A stretch of 64,000 nucleotides of DNA from Clostridia bacterium (GTDB lineage Bacteria; Bacillota; Clostridia; Acetivibrionales; DSM-27016). Below, in pieces: positions 6,981 through 16,216 of the stretch. Under the pieces are notes generated by a model that was given only the letters and a program-made list of their open reading frames with translations, was not told the origin of the DNA and did not search any database. How positions within the stretch are numbered: position 1 is the first letter of the stretch; each line of letters begins with the position of its first letter. A program made the translations under genes and the position numbers. The stretch covers positions 62,001 through 126,000 of the forward strand of contig JAOAIJ010000015.1 in the NCBI GenBank assembly GCA_026414765.1, given 5' to 3'.

Positions 6981-9836
6981 GTGTCTTTGGTGCTTTTAAT
7001 CACTGTAAGAAAAATGTTAAGCAACAAGTGGATGCTCATTTGTATGCTTTTAGGTTCAATAATTACTGTCTCTATATTAAGCAGTATATCCATATTTTCT
7101 GACGGTATGCTGCAAAGGATGCTTACAAGAGATCTGGAAATATCTCAGCAGACTTTTGGCAAGTATCCTGGAGGGTATCTAATCAGCTATTCCAATGCTT
7201 ACCCTACGGAAGGCGGGAAAAATTCCAAATTTTACTCTTATGAGAAAAAAGTATCGGAAGTAATAGCGAAAAGTATAGATTTGCCGGTTGTTACACAGTG
7301 CAACTTTGTTCATGCCGCATCAAGAGTTATCATAAGGCAGGATGTTAAAAAATCCATATCAACAGATATCGGTTCTCTTTCAGACATGAAGGAACATGTG
7401 AAGATTGTCCATGGCCGGATGTTTTCAGATAAAAAGGCGGATGGTGCATATGAAGTTATTGTTTCAGAGGAGGGGGCAAAAGATCTTGAAATTACGCTCG
7501 GAAACACTTACAGTCTCCCAAATGCGGCTTTCTATAAGCCAGGCGGTAAAGTCTTCAAAATCAAAGTTGTAGGAATATTTACATATAAAACTGCAAATGA
7601 TCCATATTGGTTTGAAGGTATAGAAAAGTATAATAAAACTATCTTTATGGATCCAAATCTGCTAAAAGAAACCCTGATAAAGGAAGAAGTCTTTAATATT
7701 TATGCTGCAAAATGGTTTTTGGCTTATGACTACCATAAAATCAAGCTAACCAATATGTCATCGATTATGAATGCATTTGATGCTCATACCAGGTGGTTTG
7801 ACAAGAACAGCACATACCTGAAATATGATGCACCGGTTATGCCTGTAATTAAAAAGTACCTGGAAAGGGAAAAGCAGCTTAAGACAACTCTCCTGGTACT
7901 TCAGGTGCCTATTTTAATAATGCTGGCATTCTATCTCTTTATGGTATCGAAGCTTAAGATTGATTTTGAAAGCAATGAGATTGCTGTCATTAAGAGTCGT
8001 GGCGGAAAAGGATCACTTATTTTTAGCATTTATCTTATAGAAAGCCTTTTCATAGGGCTGGTATCTTTAATAATAGGACCGTTACTGGGTTTTTATATTT
8101 GCAGAATTATAGGAGCCTCAAACGGATTCCTGGAATTTGTGCAAAGATCAGCGTTGCCGCTGGATATAGGTCCTAATGTGTATATTTATTCTTTTGCTGC
8201 GGTCATGCTTATAGCTGTTTCTACACTGATACCTGCTTTTGCAGCATCACGTACAAGTATTGTCCTGTATAAGCAAAAAAAGGCGAGAAAGTTTAACACT
8301 GCTTTCTGGAGGAAGTTTTTTATCGATATTATCCTGCTGGCCATATCCTTTTATGGGCTTTTTGTATACAAGAAACAGCAGAAGGTTATATTCGTAAGCG
8401 GGGTTAAAGGGACAGACCTGGAGATGGATCCGCTGCTGTTCATCATATCGGTGTTGTTTATATTCGGATGTGGACTTTTGGTTTTAAGGGTATTTCCATA
8501 CATTATCAGGTTTATATTCTGGGTGGGAAGAAAAATCTGGAGCCCTGTATTCTATGCCTCGTTTATCCAGGTTGGAAGAACTTCGGGGCAGGAACAGTTT
8601 ACAATGATTTTTATAATACTGACTCTCTCTATAGGTATATTCAGCGCAAATTCAGCACGGACTATAAATAAAAATGTTGAGGAAAAAGTACGATATGAGG
8701 TTGGGGCAGATATTGTTGTAAAGGGACATTGGACCAGTACGAATCCCACGGCATCCGTTGTATCCAGTCCATTTGGCGGAAGTAGGAGCAGTTCTGCTCA
8801 GGGAACAGAGGAACCAATTTATTTTGAGCCTCCATATGAACCTTTTACAAAGATTGAAGGTGCCGAATCGGTAACAAAGGTGTTTAAGGAGGAAAAAGCC
8901 AGTGCTTCGTTTGGGAACGAGCAGCTGACAAATGTATCGCTGATGGGGATCATACCCAACGAGTTCGGGAAAACAGCCTGGTTCAGGAATGGCCTTCTTC
9001 CGCACCACTGGTATAATTACCTGAATCTTATGTCGGATTCACCTGCTGCTATCCTGGTATCAAAAGCTTTTAAGGACAAGCTGAAGGCAAAGGAAGGGGA
9101 TACTGTTATAATCAACTGGGGTAAACAGAGCAGCATCAGCGGAGTTATATATGCATTTGTAGACTACTGGCCTACGCTGAATCCCAACAGAAAGGTGGAA
9201 GATATAGTATCTCCATATTTTGTTGTGGCAAATCTTAATTATATACATTCAATGCTTCCGGTTGAACCCTATGAGGTATGGATAAAGAAAAAGCCTGATA
9301 CAACCAGCAATCAGATATATAGCAGTATGGCTTCACAAAAGCTTGAACTGGATTCCAGAAAAGATACTTCAGAACAGCTGATAAAGCGTAAAAACGATCC
9401 TATGCTGCAAGGCACAAACGGGTCATTGACACTGGGATTTATTGTAACAATCATTATAAGCATCATAGGCTTTTTAATATATTGGGTTATGTCTATTAAG
9501 AAAAGAGTGCTCCAGTTTGGTATATTCAGGGCTATGGGACTAACTTCAAACAAGATCATAGGCATGCTGTCCTGTGAGCAATTCCTTATCACAGGGACTT
9601 CAGTATTGGCAGGTGTCTTTATAGGAAGCCTTTCCAGTAAGATATTTGTACCCCTGCTTCAGCTGGTATACGGCTCTGAAGAACAGGTCCCTCCGTTCAG
9701 AATTATTTCTTATATGAGTGACTATGTCAGAATGTATATAATCGTAGGGATAATGCTGGTTACATGCTTTATCATTCTTTGGAGAATAATTGCAAAGATA
9801 AACATCGGACAGGCATTAAAACTTGGAGAGGACTAG
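6981..9836 (+). CDS. Large ABC transporter permease with two FtsX domains
   Basis: This is a 951-residue permease. It has an N-terminal membrane helix, a large outer domain (about residues 35-300) of the MacB periplasmic-core type, and a first FtsX block of membrane segments (about 305-430). More helices follow near 450-520 and 535-560, then a second outer domain (about 570-800), and a second FtsX block near 815-945 with SIKKRVLQFGIFRAMGLTSNKIIG, typical of FtsX. The architecture resembles LolC/MacB-type mechanotransmission exporters fused as a tandem. The GTG start has GCGGGG just upstream. It sits between the adaptor gene and two ATPase genes, so all belong to one complex or two related ones. 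Confidence 0.85.
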   Translation: MSLVLLITVRKMLSNKWMLICMLLGSIITVSILSSISIFSDGMLQRMLTRDLEISQQTFGKYPGGYLISYSNAYPTEGGKNSKFYSYEKKVSEVIAKSIDLPVVTQCNFVHAASRVIIRQDVKKSISTDIGSLSDMKEHVKIVHGRMFSDKKADGAYEVIVSEEGAKDLEITLGNTYSLPNAAFYKPGGKVFKIKVVGIFTYKTANDPYWFEGIEKYNKTIFMDPNLLKETLIKEEVFNIYAAKWFLAYDYHKIKLTNMSSIMNAFDAHTRWFDKNSTYLKYDAPVMPVIKKYLEREKQLKTTLLVLQVPILIMLAFYLFMVSKLKIDFESNEIAVIKSRGGKGSLIFSIYLIESLFIGLVSLIIGPLLGFYICRIIGASNGFLEFVQRSALPLDIGPNVYIYSFAAVMLIAVSTLIPAFAASRTSIVLYKQKKARKFNTAFWRKFFIDIILLAISFYGLFVYKKQQKVIFVSGVKGTDLEMDPLLFIISVLFIFGCGLLVLRVFPYIIRFIFWVGRKIWSPVFYASFIQVGRTSGQEQFTMIFIILTLSIGIFSANSARTINKNVEEKVRYEVGADIVVKGHWTSTNPTASVVSSPFGGSRSSSAQGTEEPIYFEPPYEPFTKIEGAESVTKVFKEEKASASFGNEQLTNVSLMGIIPNEFGKTAWFRNGLLPHHWYNYLNLMSDSPAAILVSKAFKDKLKAKEGDTVIINWGKQSSISGVIYAFVDYWPTLNPNRKVEDIVSPYFVVANLNYIHSMLPVEPYEVWIKKKPDTTSNQIYSSMASQKLELDSRKDTSEQLIKRKNDPMLQGTNGSLTLGFIVTIIISIIGFLIYWVMSIKKRVLQFGIFRAMGLTSNKIIGMLSCEQFLITGTSVLAGVFIGSLSSKIFVPLLQLVYGSEEQVPPFRIISYMSDYVRMYIIVGIMLVTCFIILWRIIAKINIGQALKLGED

Positions 9837-9845
9837 GGGGTAGCT

Positions 9846-10526
9846 ATGCAGCATATTATTAAGGCAGAGGAAGTAAAACGAAAGTTTATAGTAGGGAAAG
9901 AAACTATTAATGTCCTCAAAGGCATAACACTAATGGTTGATAAGGGTTCTCTGACTATCCTCAGGGGACGTTCCGGATCAGGAAAAACAACTTTGATGAA
10001 CTTATTCGGAGCACTGGATATGCCTACTTCCGGGAAAATATATTTTGACAATGAAGATATTACTGTAATGTCGGAAAGAAAACGGGATAATATAAGGCGT
10101 GCAAGCATGGGCTTTGTTTTCCAGTCTGTTGCCCTTATTCCAGTAATGTCGGCATTTGAAAATGTAGAATTCAGTCTCAGAGTGGCCGGATATGATTCAA
10201 AAAGCAGAGGGAAAAGAGTAGAGGAATGTCTCAATCTGGTCGGATTGGGAAAAAGGATGCATCACAGACCCGGCGAGCTTTCGGGGGGAGAACAGCAAAG
10301 AGTAGCTATTGCTAGGGCTATAGCACATAAGCCGAAACTGATTTTTGCTGATGAGCCTACTGCAGAACTTGATACACACATGGGTCTCCAGGTTGTAAAG
10401 CTGTTTAGAGAACTGGTACAAAAAGAAGGAGTTACAGTTCTTATGACAACACATGATCCGAGTATGCTGGAGATTGCAGATAAAGTGTTCACACTTGAGG
10501 ATGGTGAGATAACAGATGCAAGCTGA
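9846..10526 (+). CDS. ABC transporter ATP-binding protein (LolD/MacB type), first of two
   Basis: The 226-residue ATPase has Walker A GRSGSGKTT, Q-loop FVFQSVALIP, signature LSGGEQQRVAIARAI, Walker B LIFADEPTAELD and the switch histidine in TTHDP. All catalytic residues are present. It pairs with the FtsX-type permease upstream (9-base gap, GGGGGTAG ribosome binding site) to power export. Its end overlaps the next ATPase gene by 11 bases, so translation is coupled. Two different ATPases for one double-FtsX permease could form a heterodimer (inference). Confidence 0.92.
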   Translation: MQHIIKAEEVKRKFIVGKETINVLKGITLMVDKGSLTILRGRSGSGKTTLMNLFGALDMPTSGKIYFDNEDITVMSERKRDNIRRASMGFVFQSVALIPVMSAFENVEFSLRVAGYDSKSRGKRVEECLNLVGLGKRMHHRPGELSGGEQQRVAIARAIAHKPKLIFADEPTAELDTHMGLQVVKLFRELVQKEGVTVLMTTHDPSMLEIADKVFTLEDGEITDAS

Positions 10527-11442
10527 AGATATACAGAAACAGAAAATGATATTATGCGAAAACCTTGTTAAAATCTACAAGACTAAGGATATAGAGGTAG
10601 TAGCACTCCAGGGGCTGGATCTGATAGTGGAGGCCGGAGAAATGATGGCTATCATAGGAAACAGCGGAAGCGGTAAATCAACTCTGCTGAATATGCTCGG
10701 GGGTCTGGACAGGCCTTCTGCAGGAAGGCTGCTTATTGATGGAAAGGATCTGCTGAAATTCTCAGACAGACAGATGGTTGATTACAAACTCAAAACTGTC
10801 GGATTTGTATGGCAGAATAATGCCAGGAATCTGATACCTTATCTGACGGCTCTGGAAAATGTCGAACTCCCAATGATAATCTCTGGAGCAGGTGAAAGAA
10901 GAAAGAAAGCTCTTGAATTACTTGAAATGATGGGCCTGTCACACAGGAAAAACAGTAAACTAAACCAGTTGTCAGGTGGGGAACAGCAGCGTATAGCTAT
11001 ATGTATTGCGGTAGCCAATAATCCAAAGCTTTTACTTGCAGATGAGCCTACAGGGTCAGTCGACACAAAAACCTCAAATATGATACTAGATATATTCAGG
11101 GAGCTTAACAGGTCCTTGGGAATTACCATTGTTATAGTTACACATGACATGCAGCTTTCCAAAAAGGTTGACAGAGTAGTTGCGATCCGGGATGGGCGAA
11201 CCAGCAGTGAGTTCATAAGAAAGAAGATGTATGCTGAAGAGTTGGCTGAGCTGGGGAGTTTGGTAGAAGAGGAGGCTCACGTGGAGTTTGCAGTATTGGA
11301 TAAAGCAGGACGTTTGCAAGTTCCCAGAGAATATCTGGAAACACTCGGACTGTCAGGCAAGGGCAAGGTGCAGGTAGAGGTGGACGGAGATAGGATAATA
11401 TTACTTAATCCCGAAAGTGTAAGGAAAGAGAGTGTGAGCTAA
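10516..11442 (+). CDS. ABC transporter ATP-binding protein with AbrB-like C-terminal tail, second of two
   Basis: The 308-residue protein has Walker A GNSGSGKST, Q-loop FVWQNNARNLIP, signature LSGGEQQRIAICIAV, Walker B LLADEPTGSVD and the switch His in VTHDM. After the ATPase (about residue 235) it has an extra tail. Residues around 258-302 (EFAVLDKAGRLQVPREYLE, then an ITLLNPE-like strand) resemble a swapped-hairpin AbrB/SpoVT domain. Such tails are seen in some Firmicute export ATPases and probably aid dimerisation rather than DNA binding (inference). The gene overlaps the previous ATPase gene by 11 bases and precedes a solute-binding protein gene. Confidence 0.88.
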   Translation: MQAEDIQKQKMILCENLVKIYKTKDIEVVALQGLDLIVEAGEMMAIIGNSGSGKSTLLNMLGGLDRPSAGRLLIDGKDLLKFSDRQMVDYKLKTVGFVWQNNARNLIPYLTALENVELPMIISGAGERRKKALELLEMMGLSHRKNSKLNQLSGGEQQRIAICIAVANNPKLLLADEPTGSVDTKTSNMILDIFRELNRSLGITIVIVTHDMQLSKKVDRVVAIRDGRTSSEFIRKKMYAEELAELGSLVEEEAHVEFAVLDKAGRLQVPREYLETLGLSGKGKVQVEVDGDRIILLNPESVRKESVS

Positions 11443-11445
11443 AGC

Positions 11446-12978
11446 ATGAATAAGCGTATATTAGTGGCGGCTGTCGCGTTGGTTCTGGTAGCTTCAGTGT
11501 CTGTAGCAGTTTATTTTAGTTTTAAGAGTAACGATGTTTTTTCTCAGCTTGATGACGAGGATACATCACAGGAAGCCTTGGAAGAGACTAAATTGACATT
11601 TTACTTCCAGGGGAATGAGCCCGGTGATACAAAGGAAGTGCTTGAGCAGGTTGAAGAAAAATCTAAAAACAGGCTTAAGGCCAATCTGGATTTTAAATTC
11701 ATACAGAACTCGGAAGATTATTTGGGTGAGATAAGAAGTATAATTGCGTCAGGGCAGCCATGCGATGCGTTTTTCTTTTCCGATTACTTTCCGCAGGGCT
11801 TAAGGAATCTTGTAAGGGAAGATGTTATTAAGGATATAACCGGTTTATTCCCCAAATATGCACCGAGCTACTACAAGTATTTCAGCAGTGAGGAATTAAG
11901 GACTGCAACTGTAGAAGGAAAAATCTATGCAATACCTAATCATATGCCTACCGCCCAGACACTGTCAGCAATAGTAAGAACAGACCTTATGGAAAAGTAT
12001 GGCATACCGGAAATAAAAAACTATGAAGATTTTGAAGTATATTTAAAAGCTGTAAAGCAGAACCAGCCTGAAGTGATTCCTATGACTTTTTATGAATCGG
12101 TAATGGGCCTTTTTTCCTGGATAAATGGTTATGTAATGCTTGACTATTCGCAAGGGCTTGTATACAGGCAGGATGATCCGGGAATGAAGGTTATTGCATG
12201 GGAGAGCACTTCGGAGTTCAAAAAGGGAATTGAGACTATTAGGAGATGGTATAAAGAAGGCTATCTCTCAAATGGTTCCATTAGGCCTATAGATGAAGCT
12301 TCTATCAGCTCAGGCAGTTTTGCATCCTTCATATCGACTTATGACGCAGAATACCAGTATAATACTATGTTGAAAAACAGGCAGATAGAATGGAGGTACA
12401 AGGCATACCCACTAAGTGATAAAATATCCCTGAGAAATTCTCCTTTGAATGGTGCCATGTTAATCAATTCAAAATCAGATAATACAGAGAGGGTACTGAT
12501 GTTTGTGGAATGGCTCCAGTCCAACCAGGAGAACTATGATTCCCTCATGTACGGAATAAAGGACAAGCATTATACGCTAGCAGACAACTGGCTGAAGCTG
12601 CCGGATAATGTCGATGCCGGTGAACTTTCACTTTCATGGGCATGGCGCTGGCCTTTTACCAATATCGACTATGAGCGTCCGGATAGTAAAAGTGCAGAAG
12701 ATTACAAAAAAGCATATATTGACTTAATAAATACCAAAACTCAATATCCCAGACACCTTGGCTTCGTTGCAGATTTTTCACCTGTCAGGGATTTAGTAGA
12801 TTTCAGGCGGTCGGCTTTTTTCTCAATGGAGCAGAATATACATGCCGGATACCTAACTCCTGAGGATATAGATACTTATATAAAAGACCAAAAGAGTGAG
12901 GGCATAGGCACGATCATAGCAGAAGTCCAAAGCCAGCTGGATAAATGGGCTTCAGAAAATAAAAGCAATGATCAATAA
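11446..12978 (+). CDS. Membrane-anchored extracellular solute-binding protein (sugar ABC type)
   Basis: The 510-residue protein starts with a hydrophobic segment (about residues 5-26) without a lipobox cysteine, so it is either anchored by that helix or secreted. The rest looks like a family 1 solute-binding protein: an open alpha/beta fold with FYFQGNEPGDTKEVLEQVEE, the segment SGQPCDAFFFSDYFPQGLR, and a C-terminal region with SWAWRWPFTNIDYERPD close to the DUF3502 type. The ATG lies 3 bases after the second ATPase stop, so it is co-transcribed with the export genes. No sugar permease lies nearby. It may serve as a substrate sensor or chaperone for the exporter (speculative). A strong hairpin ends the unit. 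Confidence 0.78.
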   Translation: MNKRILVAAVALVLVASVSVAVYFSFKSNDVFSQLDDEDTSQEALEETKLTFYFQGNEPGDTKEVLEQVEEKSKNRLKANLDFKFIQNSEDYLGEIRSIIASGQPCDAFFFSDYFPQGLRNLVREDVIKDITGLFPKYAPSYYKYFSSEELRTATVEGKIYAIPNHMPTAQTLSAIVRTDLMEKYGIPEIKNYEDFEVYLKAVKQNQPEVIPMTFYESVMGLFSWINGYVMLDYSQGLVYRQDDPGMKVIAWESTSEFKKGIETIRRWYKEGYLSNGSIRPIDEASISSGSFASFISTYDAEYQYNTMLKNRQIEWRYKAYPLSDKISLRNSPLNGAMLINSKSDNTERVLMFVEWLQSNQENYDSLMYGIKDKHYTLADNWLKLPDNVDAGELSLSWAWRWPFTNIDYERPDSKSAEDYKKAYIDLINTKTQYPRHLGFVADFSPVRDLVDFRRSAFFSMEQNIHAGYLTPEDIDTYIKDQKSEGIGTIIAEVQSQLDKWASENKSNDQ

Positions 12979-13005
12979 AATATAGTAGAATATGAATCAG
13001 CAATT

Positions 13006-13045
13006 GATAGAAACAGCTTCACTTCCAGGTGAAGCTGTTTCTATC
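13006..13045. terminator. Bidirectional hairpin between the export operon and splB
   Basis: A perfect 17-bp inverted repeat (arms 13006-13022 and 13029-13045, core GAAACAGCTTCAC) surrounds a 6-base loop. The two genes converge on it, and its right end overlaps the splB stop codon. It has no long T run on either strand, but the stem is strong. Confidence 0.8.
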
Positions 13046-14084
13046 ATGTAAAATACTCAATCCGTGCATCAGGAAATCTGGCTGTTATCAGCGAGGAGAT
13101 GTATTCTTTGATTTCTGCAGCTGTCTCCTTTTTATATACGTATTTATACCTGCCGAATTTACCCCACTTCAAGGCACGTGCAGTTTCATCCATATCAAGT
13201 CTGGTATTGGGAAAACGCTCCAGAATGAATTTCTTTGCTATAGGAGTAAATCTATGCTGGATAAGCTCGAAAGTAACCTGTTCAGGAGATCCGTCCATGT
13301 CTATGCTCTGCTTCAGCCTGTCAAAAAGCTCCTTATACTCTTCCTTCCAATTCTCATATACCATTATCGGGGCTACAATGAAACCTACAGGATAGCCGGC
13401 GGAAGATATTTTTGATGCAGCTTCTATTCTTTCATCAAAATCCGCAGTATTGTGTTCAAAGTTCTTAATTACATACCTTGAATTTATACTCACCCTGAAT
13501 CTTGTGTGATTGTTGTGGCTAATGCCAAGGAGTGGGTCAACATTACTGAATTTGGTTACCACTCTAAGCCTTGCATTATCCAGTTTGCCAAAAAATTCTA
13601 TCGTTTTGGTAAGACTGCCGGTAATATGCTCTAAAGCCAAGGGATCACCAGCACTTGCTACCTCGAAAGTTGTAAGATTGTCATTGTTTTTAGCTATATG
13701 ACGTTTTATGGTGCTGAAAATATCTTCAAGATTGACATAAGTTCTCAAATATGGTTTATATGCTTGTGTTGTCTGGAGATAGCAGTATTCGCAATTTCCC
13801 GGACAATTTGTTACAAGTGAAAACTCAAAGTCGGCCGAGGGCTTGCATACATCAAGGGAAAGCCCTTTTTTTGTTGCTATAACAAGAGTTTTCTTTGATC
13901 GTGCATATTTTTCTCTTTCTGTTTTTCCGGGTATGGAACGGGCTACATTCTGGGCACCGGCTGTAATTATTTCTGTGCCTTTGCTTTCAAAAAAATCATA
14001 TAATTCCCTGCCCAGAGGGTATTTCAGCGAAGAGGGTTCAAAAAATACTCTTTCCGGCATAAATAGCTTCATTTGATACTTCAC
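13044..14084 (-). CDS. splB: Spore photoproduct lyase family radical SAM protein
   Basis: The 346-residue protein has the radical SAM cluster motif CPGNCEYC (C94, C98, C101; spacing C-x3-C-x2-C), which is the SplB spacing. Further matches are the start with FMPERVFFEPSSL, the segment YLQTTQAYKPYLRTYVNLEDI, and ELIQHRFTPIAKKFI. The enzyme repairs the thymine dimer of UV-damaged spores during germination. Odd point: apart from C80 and the three cluster cysteines there is no other cysteine in the protein, so the H-atom donor Cys141 of the Bacillus enzyme is missing; the equivalent site reads ASAGD. The ATG has GAAAGGTGTG upstream. The gene is divergent from the DUF362 gene. Confidence 0.85.
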   Translation of the reverse strand: MKYQMKLFMPERVFFEPSSLKYPLGRELYDFFESKGTEIITAGAQNVARSIPGKTEREKYARSKKTLVIATKKGLSLDVCKPSADFEFSLVTNCPGNCEYCYLQTTQAYKPYLRTYVNLEDIFSTIKRHIAKNNDNLTTFEVASAGDPLALEHITGSLTKTIEFFGKLDNARLRVVTKFSNVDPLLGISHNNHTRFRVSINSRYVIKNFEHNTADFDERIEAASKISSAGYPVGFIVAPIMVYENWKEEYKELFDRLKQSIDMDGSPEQVTFELIQHRFTPIAKKFILERFPNTRLDMDETARALKWGKFGRYKYVYKKETAAEIKEYISSLITARFPDARIEYFT

Positions 14085-14104
14085 ACCTTTCTGCCTGCAC
14101 TAAT

Positions 14105-14133
14105 TATTATTTCAAAAAAAATTTACTGTATTC
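14105..14133 (-). promoter_or_regulatory. Possible sigma-G promoter of splB
   Basis: On the minus strand, GAATA (14129-14133) and AATAATA (14105-14111) are 17 bases apart. This fits the sigma-G pattern loosely (GMATR and CATNMTA as I recall them). splB is sigma-G controlled in Bacillus. The -10 match is imperfect in this AT-rich stretch, so the call is weak. Confidence 0.3.
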
Positions 14134-14205
14134 TTTACTTTTTATTTGCAATAACTAAAATAGTAAATAAGTATTAGCAATGATTTGAAAGAAGAGGAAA
14201 TAAGC

Positions 14206-15387
14206 TTGAGTTGTGTTTCGATAGAGAGATGTAAGAGTTATGATATAAAAAATGTAGAAGCTGCTATTAACAAAACTTTTGTTAACCTGGGTGGTGTGGG
14301 GAAGTTTATAAAGCCAGGTATGAAAGTAGCGATAAAACCAAACCTTGTAATGAAAAAAAGACCTGAGGAAGCGGCTACAACGCATCCGAGCCTGATAAAG
14401 GCCATATGCAGTCTTGTAAATGCAGCAGGAGGAGAAATATTGATCATTGACAGTCCGGGAGGTTTATATACGGAAAGCGCCCTGAAAGGAGTGTACAACG
14501 CTTGTGGCATGACTGAGGCAGCACGGGTAACAGGGGTAAATCTTAATTTTAGTCTGGATGAGGCAGAGGTTGATATTCCGGATGGGAAAATCCTGAAAAG
14601 AGTGACACTTCTCAAGCCCTTAGTTGAGGCTGACATAATAATTAACGTTTCTAAGTTGAAAACACACGGGCAGATGGTATACACAGGTGCTGTAAAAAAC
14701 ATGTTCGGTGCAGTGCCTGGTGTCCTTAAAGCTGAATACCATCTGCGGATGGCTGAATACAATGATTTTGCAAATGCACTCATAGATATTTTCCTGAGTG
14801 TAAGGCCGTCTATAAATATATTAGATGCAGTAATTGGAATGGAAGGTGATGGTCCCACTGCCGGAAATCCTAAAAAAATAGGCTATATCATGGGTTCTGA
14901 AAATGCATTTGAACTGGATCTTGCTGCACTGGACCTGATCAATATAAACCCGGCGGATGTACCGGTAATTAAAAATGCCATTGGCAGGGGCTTGTGTTGT
15001 AGGAATATAGCAGAATTGGAAATTATAGGGGAAAACTTGGATAATTCAAGATTAAACGGATTTGATGTACCACAGCTTGATACTCTAAGAGCTATACAGT
15101 TTTATGACAAGGGGTTAATGAAATTCCTGATATCATGGTTAAGACCTAAGCCTGCATTTGTACATGCATTATGTACAGGGTGCAAAGAGTGTGTGAGGAG
15201 TTGCCCAGCGCATATTATTGAAATGTATGAAAACAGGCCCAGGGTGGATTTGTCCGGATGTATACGTTGCTTCTGCTGTCAGGAATTATGTCCTGCAAAG
15301 GCGGTAAATATCAAAAGACCTTTTTTGTCAAAATTTTTATTTAAAAAAGCAAAAAAATGTAATGTAAAGAAGGATTTTTGTCGTTAA
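14206..15387 (+). CDS. DUF362 domain protein with C-terminal ferredoxin domain
   Basis: The product of 393 residues carries a DUF362 domain (about residues 25-290). It shows VAIKPNLVMKKRPEEAATTHP, the segment IIDSPGG, and the KLKTHGQMVYTGAVKNMFG motif. The C-terminus has two 4Fe-4S motifs, CTGCKECVRSCP and CIRCFCCQELCP. Such proteins are common in anaerobes, and their substrates are mostly unknown; a redox or cofactor role is likely. The TTG at 14206 is preferred: it has GAGG 8 bases upstream, while the upstream TTG at 14185 has none. A small hairpin with a T-poor tail lies downstream near 15441. Confidence 0.82.
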   Translation: MSCVSIERCKSYDIKNVEAAINKTFVNLGGVGKFIKPGMKVAIKPNLVMKKRPEEAATTHPSLIKAICSLVNAAGGEILIIDSPGGLYTESALKGVYNACGMTEAARVTGVNLNFSLDEAEVDIPDGKILKRVTLLKPLVEADIIINVSKLKTHGQMVYTGAVKNMFGAVPGVLKAEYHLRMAEYNDFANALIDIFLSVRPSINILDAVIGMEGDGPTAGNPKKIGYIMGSENAFELDLAALDLININPADVPVIKNAIGRGLCCRNIAELEIIGENLDNSRLNGFDVPQLDTLRAIQFYDKGLMKFLISWLRPKPAFVHALCTGCKECVRSCPAHIIEMYENRPRVDLSGCIRCFCCQELCPAKAVNIKRPFLSKFLFKKAKKCNVKKDFCR

Positions 15388-15581
15388 TATAGAATAGGAA
15401 TTATATTAGTGTTAATATATAATTAATTGGTATTTGTATGACAACTACATCAAAAGGATAGTTGTTATAATTTGGATATATGCTGTATATCGTTTTTTCT
15501 ATATCAGCGGACATAATTATTGTATTGATATGTTTATAGTACCGTATTAAGCAAATGATAATTAAAAGGTGGGGATTATTA

Positions 15582-16049
15582 GTGAACATTGAATACATAA
15601 ACCCATTCATTGAAGCAAGTCAGACAGTTCTTATGCAAATAGCAGGAATTGATGCAAAACTTGGTAAAGTGTATTTGAAGGATTCACCCTATAAAAGTGA
15701 TGCCATAGCAATAATTGTAGGATTAACAGGTAAGATAAGAGGTCAGGCTGTTTTTACAATGAATATTCCTGTTGCTCTTGGAATTGCTTCAAAGATGATG
15801 TGTGGAATGCCTGTTTCGGAATTGGATGAGATTTCCAAAAGTGCAATATCTGAGCTCACCAATATGATTCTTGGCAATACGGCGACAATTTTGTATAACA
15901 AGGGGATTGGCATTGAAATAACACCTCCCTCCTTTGTAATGGGTGAAAATCTGCAAATATCTACAAACAAATTGAAAACAATAAGTGTTCCATTACTGCT
16001 GAGTGAAAGTGAAACTATGGAGATAGACATTTCTGTAGTTGAGAATTGA
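15582..16049 (+). CDS. cheX: Chemotaxis protein CheX-like (CheY-P phosphatase)
   Basis: The 155-residue protein matches the CheX/CheC family. The phosphatase motif E-x-x-N is in SAISELTNMILGNTAT, the central helix of the active site. CheX removes the phosphate from CheY-P to reset the flagellar motor. The GTG at 15582 is chosen because AAGGTGGGG lies 7 bases upstream; the ATG at 15555 has no ribosome binding site. No other chemotaxis gene lies nearby, so it is an orphan gene here. A terminator follows at 16081. The roughly 190 bases upstream are AT-rich and hold only a small hairpin near 15441. Confidence 0.85.
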   Translation: MNIEYINPFIEASQTVLMQIAGIDAKLGKVYLKDSPYKSDAIAIIVGLTGKIRGQAVFTMNIPVALGIASKMMCGMPVSELDEISKSAISELTNMILGNTATILYNKGIGIEITPPSFVMGENLQISTNKLKTISVPLLLSESETMEIDISVVEN

Positions 16050-16080
16050 TAGAAACTTAATTCATATTTATTTGTTATTT

Positions 16081-16123
16081 AAGATGATGACTGTACATTT
16101 TTTGTCAGTGCATCATCTTTTTG
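16081..16123 (+). terminator. Terminator after cheX
   Basis: AAGATGATG and CATCATCTT form the outer stem, with CTG and CAG inside, followed by five Ts. Confidence 0.8.
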
Positions 16124-16216
16124 CTATTGAAGCTGGTTTTTGTGGTAAAATATATTAGGCATACTAAAGTAAAACAGCTGAGGTTAGGCTTTTTGTGTTA
16201 TTAGGAGGTATAGGAA

